This document shows, one piece after another, positions 50,921 through 61,948 of a stretch of DNA of 64,000 nucleotides. The DNA comes from an uncultured Sulfuricurvum sp. Its GTDB lineage: Bacteria > Campylobacterota > Campylobacteria > Campylobacterales > Sulfurimonadaceae. Each line of letters starts with the position of its first letter. The first letter of the stretch is position 1. The DNA is taken from NCBI GenBank assembly GCA_903844635.1, contig CAIMUF010000032.1:109871-173870 (forward strand), given 5' to 3'. A program made the translations under genes and the position numbers. The notes beneath the pieces were generated by a model, which was not told the origin of the DNA, made no database searches, and was given only the letters and a program-made list of their open reading frames with translations.

Positions 50921-52164
50921 TAAAGGTACTCGCGCTCTAATGCAATAAGATCATCGAAACTCTCACGGGCTCGAATAAGACGAGCCGTACCATCTTGATA
51001 GGCTACTTCAGCCGAGCGTCCTCGAGTATTGTAATTGCTTCCCATTCCAAAACCATACGCACCGGCACTGTGTACAACCAACACATCATTATGCTCTAAC
51101 ATAGGCAAAGGATATTCTTTCGCCAAAAAGTCACCGCTTTCACATACAGGACCGACAACATCCGCCAAGGATGCTTCACCGCTTTTATCCAATGCTTCGA
51201 TCCGATGATACGCATTGTAAAGACTGGGTCGAATAAGATCATTCATTGCCCCGTCAACAACCACAAATCGTTTTTGACCATTTTTCTTTTCATATAAAAC
51301 TTTAGTCAAAAAATAACCGGCATTCGCAGTCAAAAAACGTCCTGGTTCACAAATAATCGTGACATCAAGACCTTTAATTGCCCCTAAAATTGCCTGCGCA
51401 TAGTCATAGGGCGTGATCGTGATTTCATCATCGTAACGAACCCCTAACCCACCGCCAATATCAAAAAATTTAAGATCAATATCAATCGCACTCAATGAGC
51501 GCATCAAATCAGCCACAATGACAGCAGCTTCATAAATAGGTTCAAGCTGAGTCAGTTGGCTTCCGATGTGAAAATGAATACCGACAGCATCTAATGAATC
51601 CGAATTTTTAGATCGAATATACATCCGTTTCGCTGCATCAATCTCAACTCCAAACTTGTTATCATGCAATCCGGTGGAGATGTAGGGATGCGTTTGGGGG
51701 TCAATATTCGGATTAACACGGATACTGATACGTGCTTTTGTATTCAGCTCTTTCGCAATCATTTCTACTCGACCCAATTCCGCTTCACTTTCTACATTGA
51801 TATAAAGAATATCGCTACTAATCGCTTCACGAATCTCGTCATCACGCTTGCCCACTCCGCTGAAAATAACTTTATATGCAGGAATACCGGCCATTAACGC
51901 ACGGCGTACTTCTCCAATAGAGACACAGTCAGCCCCTGCACCCAAAGAGGCAAAATGTTTGATGACGCTCAAGTTGGAATTGGCTTTAACTGCGTAGGCA
52001 AGAATGGATTTTCTCCCACGAAATGCTTCTTTAAGAGTCTCAAACTGCTCTTTCATTGCATCAAAATCATAAACATACAACGGTGTCTCGTAGGTTTGTA
52101 CCAAAGATTGAAATGGGATCACGCTACCCCTTTTTTTACTGAATTTATTCGCGATTTTATCCAA
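50920..52164 (-). CDS. lysA: Diaminopimelate decarboxylase
   Basis: TYETPLYVYDFDAM, AVKANSN, HFHIGSQL, EPGRFLTANAG, VCESGDFLA; alternative GTG start at 52122 overlapping the upstream stop. Confidence 0.96.
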   Translation of the reverse strand: MDKIANKFSKKRGSVIPFQSLVQTYETPLYVYDFDAMKEQFETLKEAFRGRKSILAYAVKANSNLSVIKHFASLGAGADCVSIGEVRRALMAGIPAYKVIFSGVGKRDDEIREAISSDILYINVESEAELGRVEMIAKELNTKARISIRVNPNIDPQTHPYISTGLHDNKFGVEIDAAKRMYIRSKNSDSLDAVGIHFHIGSQLTQLEPIYEAAVIVADLMRSLSAIDIDLKFFDIGGGLGVRYDDEITITPYDYAQAILGAIKGLDVTIICEPGRFLTANAGYFLTKVLYEKKNGQKRFVVVDGAMNDLIRPSLYNAYHRIEALDKSGEASLADVVGPVCESGDFLAKEYPLPMLEHNDVLVVHSAGAYGFGMGSNYNTRGRSAEVAYQDGTARLIRARESFDDLIALEREYL

Positions 52165-53216
52165 AACGAGCTTAGATGAAGTGCACTAAGGAAAGCAAGT
52201 ATTCCAATCGGAGCTATAATACCTATTTCTGGAGAAAAAGTTTTGTTATTTGCGAGCTCTCCACTCATAAAGAGTAGTCCCCATACGATTAACGTCACCA
52301 ATATGGAAGCGAAACTGTATAAAGAAAGATTACTAAACCGTGATCCCATAGGGGCATAGGTAAAAATTAGAATAATCATCATTAATGCAAACCACGGTGT
52401 TAAAAAATTACGATACAAAGAACTTTTCACTTTTGAAAGATCAATATTTTGGGACTTTAACAATGTCATTGCATCCAATGCATCTGTAATCGTATAGTTA
52501 ACTTTTCCTTCATAAATTTGATCCAAGATTTTAGGTCTAAAATCGTGCAGCACTCGAATATTTTCCTCATCTCGTATCGTGATACCGGCTCCCTTTAAAT
52601 TCAATGTTGCAGGAGGACGAACAATGTGGGCACTTTTGATATTCCAATAATGATCTTTATAATAGGCGTCTTGCGCACTTAATACTTCTTTAAAATTACC
52701 TTTCTCAAAACTAAATACTCGTATTGTATGCGCCTCTTGGCTCAGGGGATTAAGTGTTCCAAAGAAAATATAATTCCCTTCATGGGTAAAAAATAAATTA
52801 TTGGTTGGGGTCAAAAACTGCGATGATGTACGTAAATTATCAGCATATTCATTTGCTCTGGCAAAAGAAGTCGTATGTGCCGCAATATAGGCAGATAAAA
52901 GAGTAATAACAACAAAAAGAATAGGTGATAGAACTTTTATCCGAGAATACCCAAGGGCATAAAAGGAGGTCAAAGCATTAGAACGTATCAATTCAATAAT
53001 CGTAGTAATAAAGGCAAATACTAAAGAAATAGGGACCATCATATCCAAAGCATAAAGCCATTTATAGACCCCATAAATGATCATCAAATTCGCAGAAGCA
53101 GGAAGACTTTCACCGTTATTGAGCATATCAAATCCGAGCATAAATCCCGTCAACGCAATAACAATAATCAGACAATAACGAAGATATAAAAACGATACCG
53201 TTTTAAAAAAAAGCAT
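52119..53216 (-). CDS. LptF/LptG family (YjgP/YjgQ) LPS export permease
   Basis: Six-TM YjgP/YjgQ layout with periplasmic domain. Confidence 0.9.
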   Translation of the reverse strand: MLFFKTVSFLYLRYCLIIVIALTGFMLGFDMLNNGESLPASANLMIIYGVYKWLYALDMMVPISLVFAFITTIIELIRSNALTSFYALGYSRIKVLSPILFVVITLLSAYIAAHTTSFARANEYADNLRTSSQFLTPTNNLFFTHEGNYIFFGTLNPLSQEAHTIRVFSFEKGNFKEVLSAQDAYYKDHYWNIKSAHIVRPPATLNLKGAGITIRDEENIRVLHDFRPKILDQIYEGKVNYTITDALDAMTLLKSQNIDLSKVKSSLYRNFLTPWFALMMIILIFTYAPMGSRFSNLSLYSFASILVTLIVWGLLFMSGELANNKTFSPEIGIIAPIGILAFLSALHLSSFWIKSRINSVKKGVA

Positions 53217-53245
53217 ATAAAAACCTACTAACTAAATGGTTTTTA

Positions 53246-53800
53246 TTATAGCGTTAAACCTTTGATAGAACACTTTGATGAAACCTCATCACATTCTAAG
53301 ACAAGCAGTAATTCGACTGCATCGGCTGCCTTACTAATCCATTCTTTTAGATGAGCTTCTTCAAGATCAGAAAAAGGGTGTAAAACATAATCAGCCACTT
53401 GAGACTTATGCTCAGGCTTGCCAATTCCCATGCGTACACGAATATAATCAGAACCAATCGCACTATCGGCTGATTTGAGACCATTATGTCCTCCATGTCC
53501 TCCACCTGTTTTAAAACGAAGTGTGCCAAAAGGGAGATCTAAATCATCATGAATAACTATGACATCATCGATCTTATAAAAGTTTTTAACTGCAAGAATT
53601 GATTTACCGGAAAGATTCATATAGGTTGTAGGTTTAAGAAGAAAATGTCCAGCCATTTTAAACAATTCCCCATAAAAGGAACTCTTTGAAACATCATGAA
53701 CAGTATGACGACGACATAACTCGTCAATTACTCTAAATCCAATATTGTGACGAGTGAGAGTATACGCCGCTCCAGGATTGCCTAGACCGACGATTAACAT
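53246..53800 (-). CDS. pth: Peptidyl-tRNA hydrolase
   Basis: LIVGLGNPGAAYTLTRHNIGF, KPTTYMNLSG, VIHDDLDLPFGTLRFKTGGGHGGHNGLKS. Confidence 0.98.
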   Translation of the reverse strand: MLIVGLGNPGAAYTLTRHNIGFRVIDELCRRHTVHDVSKSSFYGELFKMAGHFLLKPTTYMNLSGKSILAVKNFYKIDDVIVIHDDLDLPFGTLRFKTGGGHGGHNGLKSADSAIGSDYIRVRMGIGKPEHKSQVADYVLHPFSDLEEAHLKEWISKAADAVELLLVLECDEVSSKCSIKGLTL

Positions 53801-53802
53801 AC

Positions 53803-54339
53803 TTATTTTGCTTTAATGATACTTAGAACTGATACGCGATCCGAATCAGTAAAGGTAACATTTGCAACACTTGCAACGTCACGAACCAATACAGAATCAC
53901 CCAAATCAAGTGGTGCTACATTAATTTCGATTGCGTTTGGCAAGTTTTCGATTGCCGCTTTAACGCGAAGACGTTTTTTAGCAACAAACAACATCCCTTT
54001 GTTTTTCATACCGATTGGAGTACCAACTGGCTTTACAGGAATATTATAATGAGTTACAAGACCTACTTGAGCTACCATCAAATCAACATGTAACAAATTT
54101 CCAGAAACTGGATGAGACTCATAACCCTGAACAACAATGTTCATCTCGTTACCAGCAATGCTAACAGGAAATGCAATACTCTCTTTATTACGAACAGTAC
54201 GGATAAAATCGTTCATTTTGAACGCAGCATTGATATTTTCAAGCCCTTTTCCGTATATGTTTGCAATAAGATAACCATCACGGCGAAGCGCTTTTGTTGC
54301 AGGCTTGCCAATACTCTCTCTAAGAATGCCTTCTAGCAT
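53803..54339 (-). CDS. rplY: 50S ribosomal protein L25 (Ctc form)
   Basis: LEGILRESIGKPATKALRRDGYLIANIYGKG; L25/TL5/Ctc layout. Confidence 0.96.
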   Translation of the reverse strand: MLEGILRESIGKPATKALRRDGYLIANIYGKGLENINAAFKMNDFIRTVRNKESIAFPVSIAGNEMNIVVQGYESHPVSGNLLHVDLMVAQVGLVTHYNIPVKPVGTPIGMKNKGMLFVAKKRLRVKAAIENLPNAIEINVAPLDLGDSVLVRDVASVANVTFTDSDRVSVLSIIKAK

Positions 54340-54408
54340 AGTGTGTCCTTTGGAAATAAAATGAGGCGAATTATACTTAAAAATTGTTTAAAATACTATA
54401 AACTGTAT

Positions 54409-55605
54409 TTACCCTTTTAATCCGATAAACTCTTCTTCTCTGAATTCTTTTGGCATATCTTCTTTTCCAATTTGATTTTTATCAATCGTTCCAGCCATTC
54501 CTTCCATACGAAGTTTCAAATCCGATGCTGAAGTAGCATAAGCAAGAGCATCTTCCCGAGAGATTGTCCCGGATAAATACAAATCTAGAATTCCTTGATC
54601 AAAGGTTTGAGATCGATAAAGCTCTTTTCCTTCAGCAATCGTATCAGGAATTTCAATATCTCGATTTTCTGCAATTAGCTGTTCAATACGTGCGGTTCGT
54701 ACTAATACTTCTAATGCTGCAATCCTCTTACCATCCACTGTTGGGATAAGGCGTTGAGAAATAACACCTTTTAGCACTGAAGAGAGTGTCATACGAACAC
54801 GATTTTGCTCCATCGATGGAAATACCGAAACGATACGATTAATCGTTTCTTTAGCATCCAAAGTATGAAGTGTTGAAAAAACCAAATGCCCTGTATCCGC
54901 AGCATGAAGTGCGATTTCAATTGTCTCCATATCGCGCATTTCCCCAACGAGGATAATATCAGGATCTTCACGCAAAGCTGCACGTAGTGCCCCACCAAAG
55001 CTGAGAGTATCTTGTCCGACACTACGTTGATTGACAATACACTTTCGGTCTTTATGAACAAACTCGATAGGGTCCTCTATCGTAATAATGTGCTTACGCT
55101 TAGTCCAGTTAATCTCATTAATAAGCGCTGCAAGTGTCGTCGATTTACCGCTTCCTGTAACTCCCGTAACCAACACTAATCCCCGCTCCATTTGAGCAAA
55201 ACTGTGAACGATATCAGGAAGATTTAGCTCATCGATGGTTAATATTTTTATAGGTATCAAACGAAAGACTGCTGAAATCCCTTCCATTTGGAAGAAAATA
55301 TTAATACGAAAGCGAGTGTTTTCATCAAACGGATAAACAAGATCCAGCTCTTTTTTTTCAACTAATTCATGAAAACGCGTACGCAATAACTCTTTCGCAA
55401 AAATTAGAGCATCATCTTTGGAAAATATTTCTCCCGACAAAGGAATGATTTCTCCATTTACCCGTGCACGGACGACAGCATTTGCTTTAATATGCAAATC
55501 ACTTCCACCCGCATCGACCATACGACGTAAATAGCCTCGTATTTTTTTCAGAACTTCAAAGTTCAGATCGTCCAAATTAACACTATGCTGTCCTTCATCT
55601 ATCAT
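54409..55605 (-). CDS. pilT: PilT-type secretion ATPase
   Basis: GVTGSGKSTTLAALINEIN, REDPDIILVGEMRDMETIEIALHAADTGHLVFSTLHTLDAKETINR. Confidence 0.9.
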   Translation of the reverse strand: MIDEGQHSVNLDDLNFEVLKKIRGYLRRMVDAGGSDLHIKANAVVRARVNGEIIPLSGEIFSKDDALIFAKELLRTRFHELVEKKELDLVYPFDENTRFRINIFFQMEGISAVFRLIPIKILTIDELNLPDIVHSFAQMERGLVLVTGVTGSGKSTTLAALINEINWTKRKHIITIEDPIEFVHKDRKCIVNQRSVGQDTLSFGGALRAALREDPDIILVGEMRDMETIEIALHAADTGHLVFSTLHTLDAKETINRIVSVFPSMEQNRVRMTLSSVLKGVISQRLIPTVDGKRIAALEVLVRTARIEQLIAENRDIEIPDTIAEGKELYRSQTFDQGILDLYLSGTISREDALAYATSASDLKLRMEGMAGTIDKNQIGKEDMPKEFREEEFIGLKG

Positions 55606-55608
55606 TTT

Positions 55609-56607
55609 TTACTCCAATGCACTTAAAATTTCACTAAAGGCTGTTTTGAAAGCATCCAATCCTTCTCGTATCTGCGCTTCAATCACTCCGTCCATATCCA
55701 CACCAGCATCTCGTACTTTTTGCTTATGCGCTTCTATCTTCTCATTTGCAATTGGGAGCTTAATAATCTTATCACCTCGTGCGACATACGCTTCAATCGT
55801 TGCAATAGGTGCCGTATTTATACTGTTGCAAGCAAGTAATTCATCAATATAATAAGATGCTCTTAAATCATCTCCCTTAACCCCAGTACTTGCAAAAAGA
55901 ACGCGGCATTTTGGTACTTTCAATGCCTCGACTTTATTATAAATCTCTGCGGCATTCATAATCCCCATAAGGCCTGGTTCAATACCTGAGACTACTAATT
56001 TTTCATCGATAGCACGATCGATTCGACTCACAAATACACTAATAACCGTATCTACAACAGAGCCTGCCTCTTGAGCCGCAGAGGCAAATGCATCTGCACA
56101 GTGCAGTGCTTGATTTTCTGAAAAAATCAACGTTGCGTTCACCGGGATATTGCGAGAAGCCAAGACTCTCATAGCGCCATAACCGGCATCTGTTGCCGGA
56201 ACTTTAATCATCACATTTGGGCGACCGATACGTTCATACAATCTCACACCTTCTGCGATTGTCCCTTGCGTGTCATCACATAAAAACGGATCAACTTCGA
56301 TACTCACATACCCGTCATCCCCTGCATCGTATAATGGTCGCAAAATATCTGCTGCTTTTTGAATATCGAAAATAGCAAGGCTCTCGTATTTTTCTTTTGG
56401 AGCTAAAGAAGAGAGGGTAGCAAGTTGTTCTTTGTATGCATCAGAAGTAAGAATAGCATTTTTAAAAATAGCAGGATTTGAAGTCGCTCCATTAATAATT
56501 CCTTGCGAAATTAGCTCTCGAAACCCTTCATCCAAAAAAGTTCGCTCAATAAAATCAGCCCATAGTGAAAAATGAGAGGTAGGAATATACATAGATCTTA
56601 GCTCCAA
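55609..56607 (-). CDS. tal: Transaldolase
   Basis: INGATSNPAIFKNAIL, VMIKVPATDAGYGAM, NVTLIFS-like NATLIFSENQ. Confidence 0.93.
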   Translation of the reverse strand: MELRSMYIPTSHFSLWADFIERTFLDEGFRELISQGIINGATSNPAIFKNAILTSDAYKEQLATLSSLAPKEKYESLAIFDIQKAADILRPLYDAGDDGYVSIEVDPFLCDDTQGTIAEGVRLYERIGRPNVMIKVPATDAGYGAMRVLASRNIPVNATLIFSENQALHCADAFASAAQEAGSVVDTVISVFVSRIDRAIDEKLVVSGIEPGLMGIMNAAEIYNKVEALKVPKCRVLFASTGVKGDDLRASYYIDELLACNSINTAPIATIEAYVARGDKIIKLPIANEKIEAHKQKVRDAGVDMDGVIEAQIREGLDAFKTAFSEILSALE

Positions 56608-56653
56608 GCGTTAAAGTAAAACGATTATGCCAAAAAAATATTTAAAATAGGGG

Positions 56654-57319
56654 TTATTCCCAATGATGAGATGTAAAAGAATCACGCACATCATAAAGAC
56701 GCTTCAAAAAATATTCCCTTGACACTTCCACCGCTCCTAGGCTTTTCAAATGAGAGGTTGGCACTTGACAATCAATGAATTCAAAATCCCATTCTTTTAA
56801 CTTTTCAATCAATACAGAAAAAGCTACTTTAGAGGCATCCGTTACATGCGCAAACATCGATTCTCCACAAAACACTTTTCCCACACTGACACCGTACAAT
56901 CCACCCACTAAAACACCATCTTGATAGGCTTCAACACTATGAGCGTGACCCAATCCATGGAGGACCTCATACCCTTCAATCATCTCAGGGACAATCCAAC
57001 TCCCCTGCTGCTGTCCTCTAGGAATTTTTGAACATTCACGAATAACTTGTGAAAAAGCCGTATCGAATCGAATCTCAAATTGGGATATTTTTTTACGTAA
57101 GGAACGATGCAATTTAAAATCAGTGAGTTCTAAAATAAGACGCGGATTGGGAGACCACCATAATATCGGGTCACCAACACTGTACCAGGGGAAGATTCCG
57201 TTTCGGTAGCCCAGCATCAGCCGCGAGGGAGAAAGATCACCACCATATGCCACAATCCCCTCTGGTGAAGCATCCAGAGGGTTAGGGAAAGAGAGATGAT
57301 AGGATAGTTTTGGAATCAT
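56654..57319 (-). CDS. aat: Leucyl/phenylalanyl-tRNA-protein transferase
   Basis: GNGIFPW-like YRNGIFPWYSVGDPILWWSPNPR, HSVEAYQDGVLVGGLYGVSVGKVFCGESMF. Confidence 0.97.
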   Translation of the reverse strand: MIPKLSYHLSFPNPLDASPEGIVAYGGDLSPSRLMLGYRNGIFPWYSVGDPILWWSPNPRLILELTDFKLHRSLRKKISQFEIRFDTAFSQVIRECSKIPRGQQQGSWIVPEMIEGYEVLHGLGHAHSVEAYQDGVLVGGLYGVSVGKVFCGESMFAHVTDASKVAFSVLIEKLKEWDFEFIDCQVPTSHLKSLGAVEVSREYFLKRLYDVRDSFTSHHWE

Positions 57320-59503
57320 TTACGCCTGATAATCAAAAATAAGGTTACCATCAAAATCAATCGTCACTTTACCACCATGAGTGAGCTTACCAAAAAGGAT
57401 TTCATCCACCAGAGGATCTTTGATTTTTTCTTGTATTACTCTGGCCAGAGGTCGTGCCCCCATTGCTTTATCATACCCTATGCGAGCTAGATAGTCTTTG
57501 GCTTTTTCACGTAATACAATAGAGACTTTTTTCGGCTTTAGCTGAGCATTCAGTTCACGAATAAATTTATTCACAATCCCTTCCACAACCGATGAGGGTA
57601 AAGTATCAAATTCAACAACCGCATCAAGACGATTACGAAATTCAGGAGTAAAAAATGACTTTAATGCTTCATGTCGTGAAATCGACGCATCTGCATTGAA
57701 TCCCATCACAGTCCGTTCAGTCGCGCCGATGTTTGACGTCATAATCAAGACTACATTGGCGAAATTGGCTTTGTATCCATTATTATCGGTCAAGGTTGCA
57801 TTGTCCATCACTTGAAGCAGAATATTAACCAAGTCAGGATGAGCTTTTTCAATCTCATCCAATAAAAGAACCGTATAGGGATGCTTACGAACCACTTCAC
57901 TCAAGAGTCCTCCCTGCTCAAAGCCAACATATCCGGGAGGAGCACCGATAAGACGGCTGACCGAATGTTTTTCCATGTACTCTGACATATCAAACCGTTC
58001 AAAATGAATTCCCATCGATTGAGCTAGAGATTTAGCCATTTCTGTTTTTCCAACTCCAGTAGGTCCTGAAAATAAAAAGGACGCTATTGGCTTGTTTGGT
58101 TGCGATAGACCTGCATATGAGCGTTTAATAGAACGCACCACTTCACTTATAGCCTTATCTTGCCCAATAACGAGAGTTTTTAGCTCCTCTTCCAAACCTG
58201 CAAGGCGTTCTCGATCATCACCACTTATTTTGGAGACGGGAACACCCGTCATTTTCGAAATAATTGTCTCTATATCATTAGGAGTCACCGTCGTACGCTT
58301 ATGACGATGCAGGTGAAACGATGCACCCGCTTCATCCATCAAATCAATTGCCACATCGGGTAAAAACCGATCGGTAATAAATTTTTTAGAGAGTTCAACT
58401 GCACTTCGAAGTGCTTTATCAGTGTATTTTACGCCGTGATGCTTTTCATACCGTTCTCGAAGCCCTTTGAGTATTAAAAAACTCTCCTCTTGCGATGGCT
58501 CATTTACATCGATACGAGCGAACCGTCGGCTTAAAGCTCGATCTTTTTCAAAAACTGATCGATATTCTGCATGGGTGGTTGCCCCCATACATTTGAGATT
58601 TCCGGAAGCAAGAGCAGGTTTTAGCTGATTAGATGCATCCATACTGCCACCGCCAACAGCACCAGCACCTACAATCGTATGAATCTCATCTATAAATAAA
58701 ATAGCATTAGGATGCCCCTGAACTTCATCAATAACTGCTTTGAGCCGTTTTTCAAAATCACCACGGTATTTTGTTCCTGCAAGCATCGCCCCTAAATCCA
58801 AGGCAAAAAGCTCTGCATTTTCGAGAAGTTTTGGAACATCCCCGGAAACGATACGAAGTGCTAGCCCTTCCGCAATCGCCGTTTTACCCACTCCTGGTTC
58901 GCCGATCAGAAGGGGATTGTTTTTACGACGGCGGCAAAGTGTCTGAATAGCACGTTCGATTTCGTTGGCTCGACCAACCACGGGATCAATTTTCCCTTTT
59001 TTAGCCTGATCTATCAAATTGATCGAATATTTTTCCAATGCACCTTGGGCTTCTTCACTTTGCATAGGGGAATCAATCTCTCTATGCGAAATCGCTTCAA
59101 GCAAGTCAACCCGACTGATTCCATACTCTTCAAGTAGCAAACATGCATACGTATGCTGTTCTTCATACACTGCAGCGATAAAATCACCCACATCAGCATG
59201 CTGTTTTTGAGCACTTTTGACATGGCGCATCATCTCATCGATCATCCGTGCGAGGGCTACAGTTTCAAAAGGCTCTTGATTCACGTCTTCTGGAAGCGGC
59301 TCAAGGGAATGCATTAAATAATTACCCAAGGCCTCACGAATAACTTCAATCTCTCCGCCACATGCTTTAATAATCGCAGAGCCTTCATTTGAGTTGAGTA
59401 AAGAGAGCATCACATGCTCAATTGTGAGATATTCATGACGCTGATGACGAGCTAATGCAATCGCCTTTTGAAAAATTGAATTTAATTCTACACTAATCAT
59501 CAA
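57320..59503 (-). CDS. clpA: ATP-dependent Clp protease ATP-binding subunit ClpA
   Basis: Clp_N repeats, [30 protein letters not shown]. Confidence 0.97.
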   Translation of the reverse strand: MMISVELNSIFQKAIALARHQRHEYLTIEHVMLSLLNSNEGSAIIKACGGEIEVIREALGNYLMHSLEPLPEDVNQEPFETVALARMIDEMMRHVKSAQKQHADVGDFIAAVYEEQHTYACLLLEEYGISRVDLLEAISHREIDSPMQSEEAQGALEKYSINLIDQAKKGKIDPVVGRANEIERAIQTLCRRRKNNPLLIGEPGVGKTAIAEGLALRIVSGDVPKLLENAELFALDLGAMLAGTKYRGDFEKRLKAVIDEVQGHPNAILFIDEIHTIVGAGAVGGGSMDASNQLKPALASGNLKCMGATTHAEYRSVFEKDRALSRRFARIDVNEPSQEESFLILKGLRERYEKHHGVKYTDKALRSAVELSKKFITDRFLPDVAIDLMDEAGASFHLHRHKRTTVTPNDIETIISKMTGVPVSKISGDDRERLAGLEEELKTLVIGQDKAISEVVRSIKRSYAGLSQPNKPIASFLFSGPTGVGKTEMAKSLAQSMGIHFERFDMSEYMEKHSVSRLIGAPPGYVGFEQGGLLSEVVRKHPYTVLLLDEIEKAHPDLVNILLQVMDNATLTDNNGYKANFANVVLIMTSNIGATERTVMGFNADASISRHEALKSFFTPEFRNRLDAVVEFDTLPSSVVEGIVNKFIRELNAQLKPKKVSIVLREKAKDYLARIGYDKAMGARPLARVIQEKIKDPLVDEILFGKLTHGGKVTIDFDGNLIFDYQA

Positions 59504-59799
59504 ACTTCCTCCATCACAGCTTTCAATGGAAAACCACTCTCTCTGGAAAGTGAACCCACTTGCTGGATTTTTGTTTCCGCAATCTCATAGGAATAAGTTC
59601 CGCATAAACCTCGACCGTTTTGATGGACCTGCATCATAATCTGATGCGCTTGACCATAGTCTTTACGAAAAATACCAATTAATATATCAATCACAAAATC
59701 CATAGACGTATAATCGTCATTCAACAAATAGACATGATATTTTTTTGGCTCTCGAAGATCCAAAGAATTTTCAAGACTGTGTTGCGTTTTTGTACTCAC
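59500..59799 (-). CDS. clpS: ClpS N-degron adaptor
   Basis: YHVYLLNDDYTSMDFVIDIL...; overlaps clpA start. Confidence 0.96.
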   Translation of the reverse strand: MSTKTQHSLENSLDLREPKKYHVYLLNDDYTSMDFVIDILIGIFRKDYGQAHQIMMQVHQNGRGLCGTYSYEIAETKIQQVGSLSRESGFPLKAVMEEV

Positions 59800-59852
59800 G
59801 ATTATCCCTAATTTAAAAAAATTACTTTAACAAGCCTAGCGTGTCGTTTGGC

Positions 59853-61097
59853 TTAAAGAGATGAATTACGTGCCAGAATAAAATCGTTAATAATATCATC
59901 GGGATTTTCAAGTCCAATTGAGATACGAATCAATCCTGCAGTTACTCCTAAAAATTCACGCGTTGATTCATCAAAATCGCGATAAATCGTTGATGCCATA
60001 TGAAGCCCCAAGGTTCGAGAATCTCCAATATTTGCAGTAATAGTAATCAATTTAGAGTGATTTAAGAATGCAAATGCTGCTTCCTTATTCCCCATATCGA
60101 TTGTTAATAAGGTTCCGCAACCTGATGAAAATTGTTCTATATAGCGTGTGTGATGAGGGTGTGTTAGTAAAACAGGATGATTGACCGTAAAACCTTGCTT
60201 GTCTAATGCTAGTGCAATTTTTTCTACACTTGAGACGACTCTGTCCATTCGTAGTGGTAACGTTTCGAGTCCCAACATCGTTAAATAGCTGCCAAATCCA
60301 TTTGCAGACATTCCAAAATCACGCAATGCGCGCTTTTTTGCATTTGCAATGAGCGCCATTTTCCCCATTTTTTTGATAAAAGGATGAACTTCGAAGTAAC
60401 GTTCTCCCTTAAACTTATCATCACCCTCATGAATGGTACGAAATACTACAGCTCCACCTAATGATGACGCATTACCGGTAATAATTTTGGTGGTTGAGTA
60501 AACGATAATATCCGCCCCAAGATCCAATGGCTTGACACTCAGCGGTGTACATGTATTATCAACCATTAAAACGATACCCTTGGCATTGGCAATATCAGCA
60601 ATTGCTTTAATATCAGGAAGACGCATATTTGGATTTCCGACACTCTCTAAAAAGAGTATTTTTGTTTTATCCGTGATCGCTTCTTTAATTGCATCCAACT
60701 CATCCACATCAAAAAAACGGCTCGTAATCCCAAAGCGTGGTAATGTTTCCGAAAAATATGAATACGTTCCGCCAAACAATCCTCCGACACTCACAATCTC
60801 ATCTCCGGACTTCAAAAGACTAAGCGTTGCCATAGCTGTAGCACCCATTCCTGATGATGCCGCCACTGCACCGATACCACCATCCATCTGAGCTAAAATT
60901 TGTTCCAATTGACCTGATGTCGGATTACCCATACGTGAATAAAGCGGCTTTTTGACGGAACCGTCAAATATCCCTTCTCCTGTTTCACTGTCTCCATATC
61001 CAAACGATGCCGAATTAACGATAACAGGGCTAATCGCCCCCTCTTTTTTTCCTACTTGCTGAACAAACTGTGTTGTATACTCTTCAAAGTGATTCAT
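59853..61097 (-). CDS. metY: O-acetylhomoserine aminocarboxypropyltransferase / PLP-dependent trans-sulfurylase
   Basis: YSRMGNPTSGQLEQ, GGIGAVAASSGMGATAMA, VDNTCTPL, YSTTKIITG; start MNHFEEYTTQ at 61097. Confidence 0.88.
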   Translation of the reverse strand: MNHFEEYTTQFVQQVGKKEGAISPVIVNSASFGYGDSETGEGIFDGSVKKPLYSRMGNPTSGQLEQILAQMDGGIGAVAASSGMGATAMATLSLLKSGDEIVSVGGLFGGTYSYFSETLPRFGITSRFFDVDELDAIKEAITDKTKILFLESVGNPNMRLPDIKAIADIANAKGIVLMVDNTCTPLSVKPLDLGADIIVYSTTKIITGNASSLGGAVVFRTIHEGDDKFKGERYFEVHPFIKKMGKMALIANAKKRALRDFGMSANGFGSYLTMLGLETLPLRMDRVVSSVEKIALALDKQGFTVNHPVLLTHPHHTRYIEQFSSGCGTLLTIDMGNKEAAFAFLNHSKLITITANIGDSRTLGLHMASTIYRDFDESTREFLGVTAGLIRISIGLENPDDIINDFILARNSSL

Positions 61098-61139
61098 TAT
61101 CAAACCTATAGTAAAATTGTAATAACTGCCTTTAAATCT

Positions 61140-61220
61140 CGAAAACTCCAGTTTTCGTAGCTTTAGGGGGATGTAAGGGACATTTGTCCCTGCCATTAAA
61201 AGGGCTTTGCTCATTTAATG
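61140..61220. repeat. Three-hairpin structured element, copy 2 (81 nt)
   Basis: CGAAAACT-CC-AGTTTTCG, AGGGACA-TT-TGTCCCT, CATTAAAAGGGC-TTT-GCTCATTTAATG; linker TAGCTTTAGGGG shared with copy 1. Confidence 0.85.
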
Positions 61221-61267
61221 CATAACATCAGTTAAATGTCACCAATTATATCTAAAAGAGCCAAACC

Positions 61268-61948
61268 TTGCCTAAACGTATTTTCATCACCGCCACCAAT
61301 ACCGATATTGGTAAAACCTACACAACCTTGCAGCTTCTTGATACCTATACCAAAATGGGGTATCGTGTAGGAGTATATAAACCTATTGAAACGGGTGTAA
61401 ATGGCTTGCCTGCTGACGGAAGTTTACTTTTAAAACATGCAGTAGCTCTCAATCCAGCTCTTAAATCATTAAAACTTTCAGATGTAGTAAGCTTGGCATT
61501 GCCTCTTCCCGCCGCTCCTTACATTGCGAATAAAGCAGCAAGGATTGATTTGAAAATTTTTGATAAAGCGTTGGAAAAAATTGAAAAATTTTGTGATATC
61601 GTCATTATCGAAGGAGCTGGAGGACTTATGGTTCCGCTGGATGATGAGCTTATGATGCATGATTTAGCAACGCATTTTAAAGCAACAGCACTGCTTGTGA
61701 CGCACTGCCGTCTTGGATGCATCAACGATACATTACTGAGTTTAGAAATGCTAAAACAGTTAAAGATACCATATTTATGGACATTTAACTGCCGCCAAAA
61801 TGATGAAAGTTTTAAACAAACTTCGCTACCCTATTTTAAAGATAATTTTGAATCTCTATATTTTATAGGACACAATACACCAGCCGTGGCTCAAGCATTA
61901 TTGGATAAAATAAATTCAAATAACAAGGAAAGTATATGCGACATCTAA
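61268..61948 (+). CDS. bioD: Dethiobiotin synthetase (TTG start)
   Basis: [35 protein letters not shown]. Confidence 0.95.
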   Translation: MPKRIFITATNTDIGKTYTTLQLLDTYTKMGYRVGVYKPIETGVNGLPADGSLLLKHAVALNPALKSLKLSDVVSLALPLPAAPYIANKAARIDLKIFDKALEKIEKFCDIVIIEGAGGLMVPLDDELMMHDLATHFKATALLVTHCRLGCINDTLLSLEMLKQLKIPYLWTFNCRQNDESFKQTSLPYFKDNFESLYFIGHNTPAVAQALLDKINSNNKESICDI

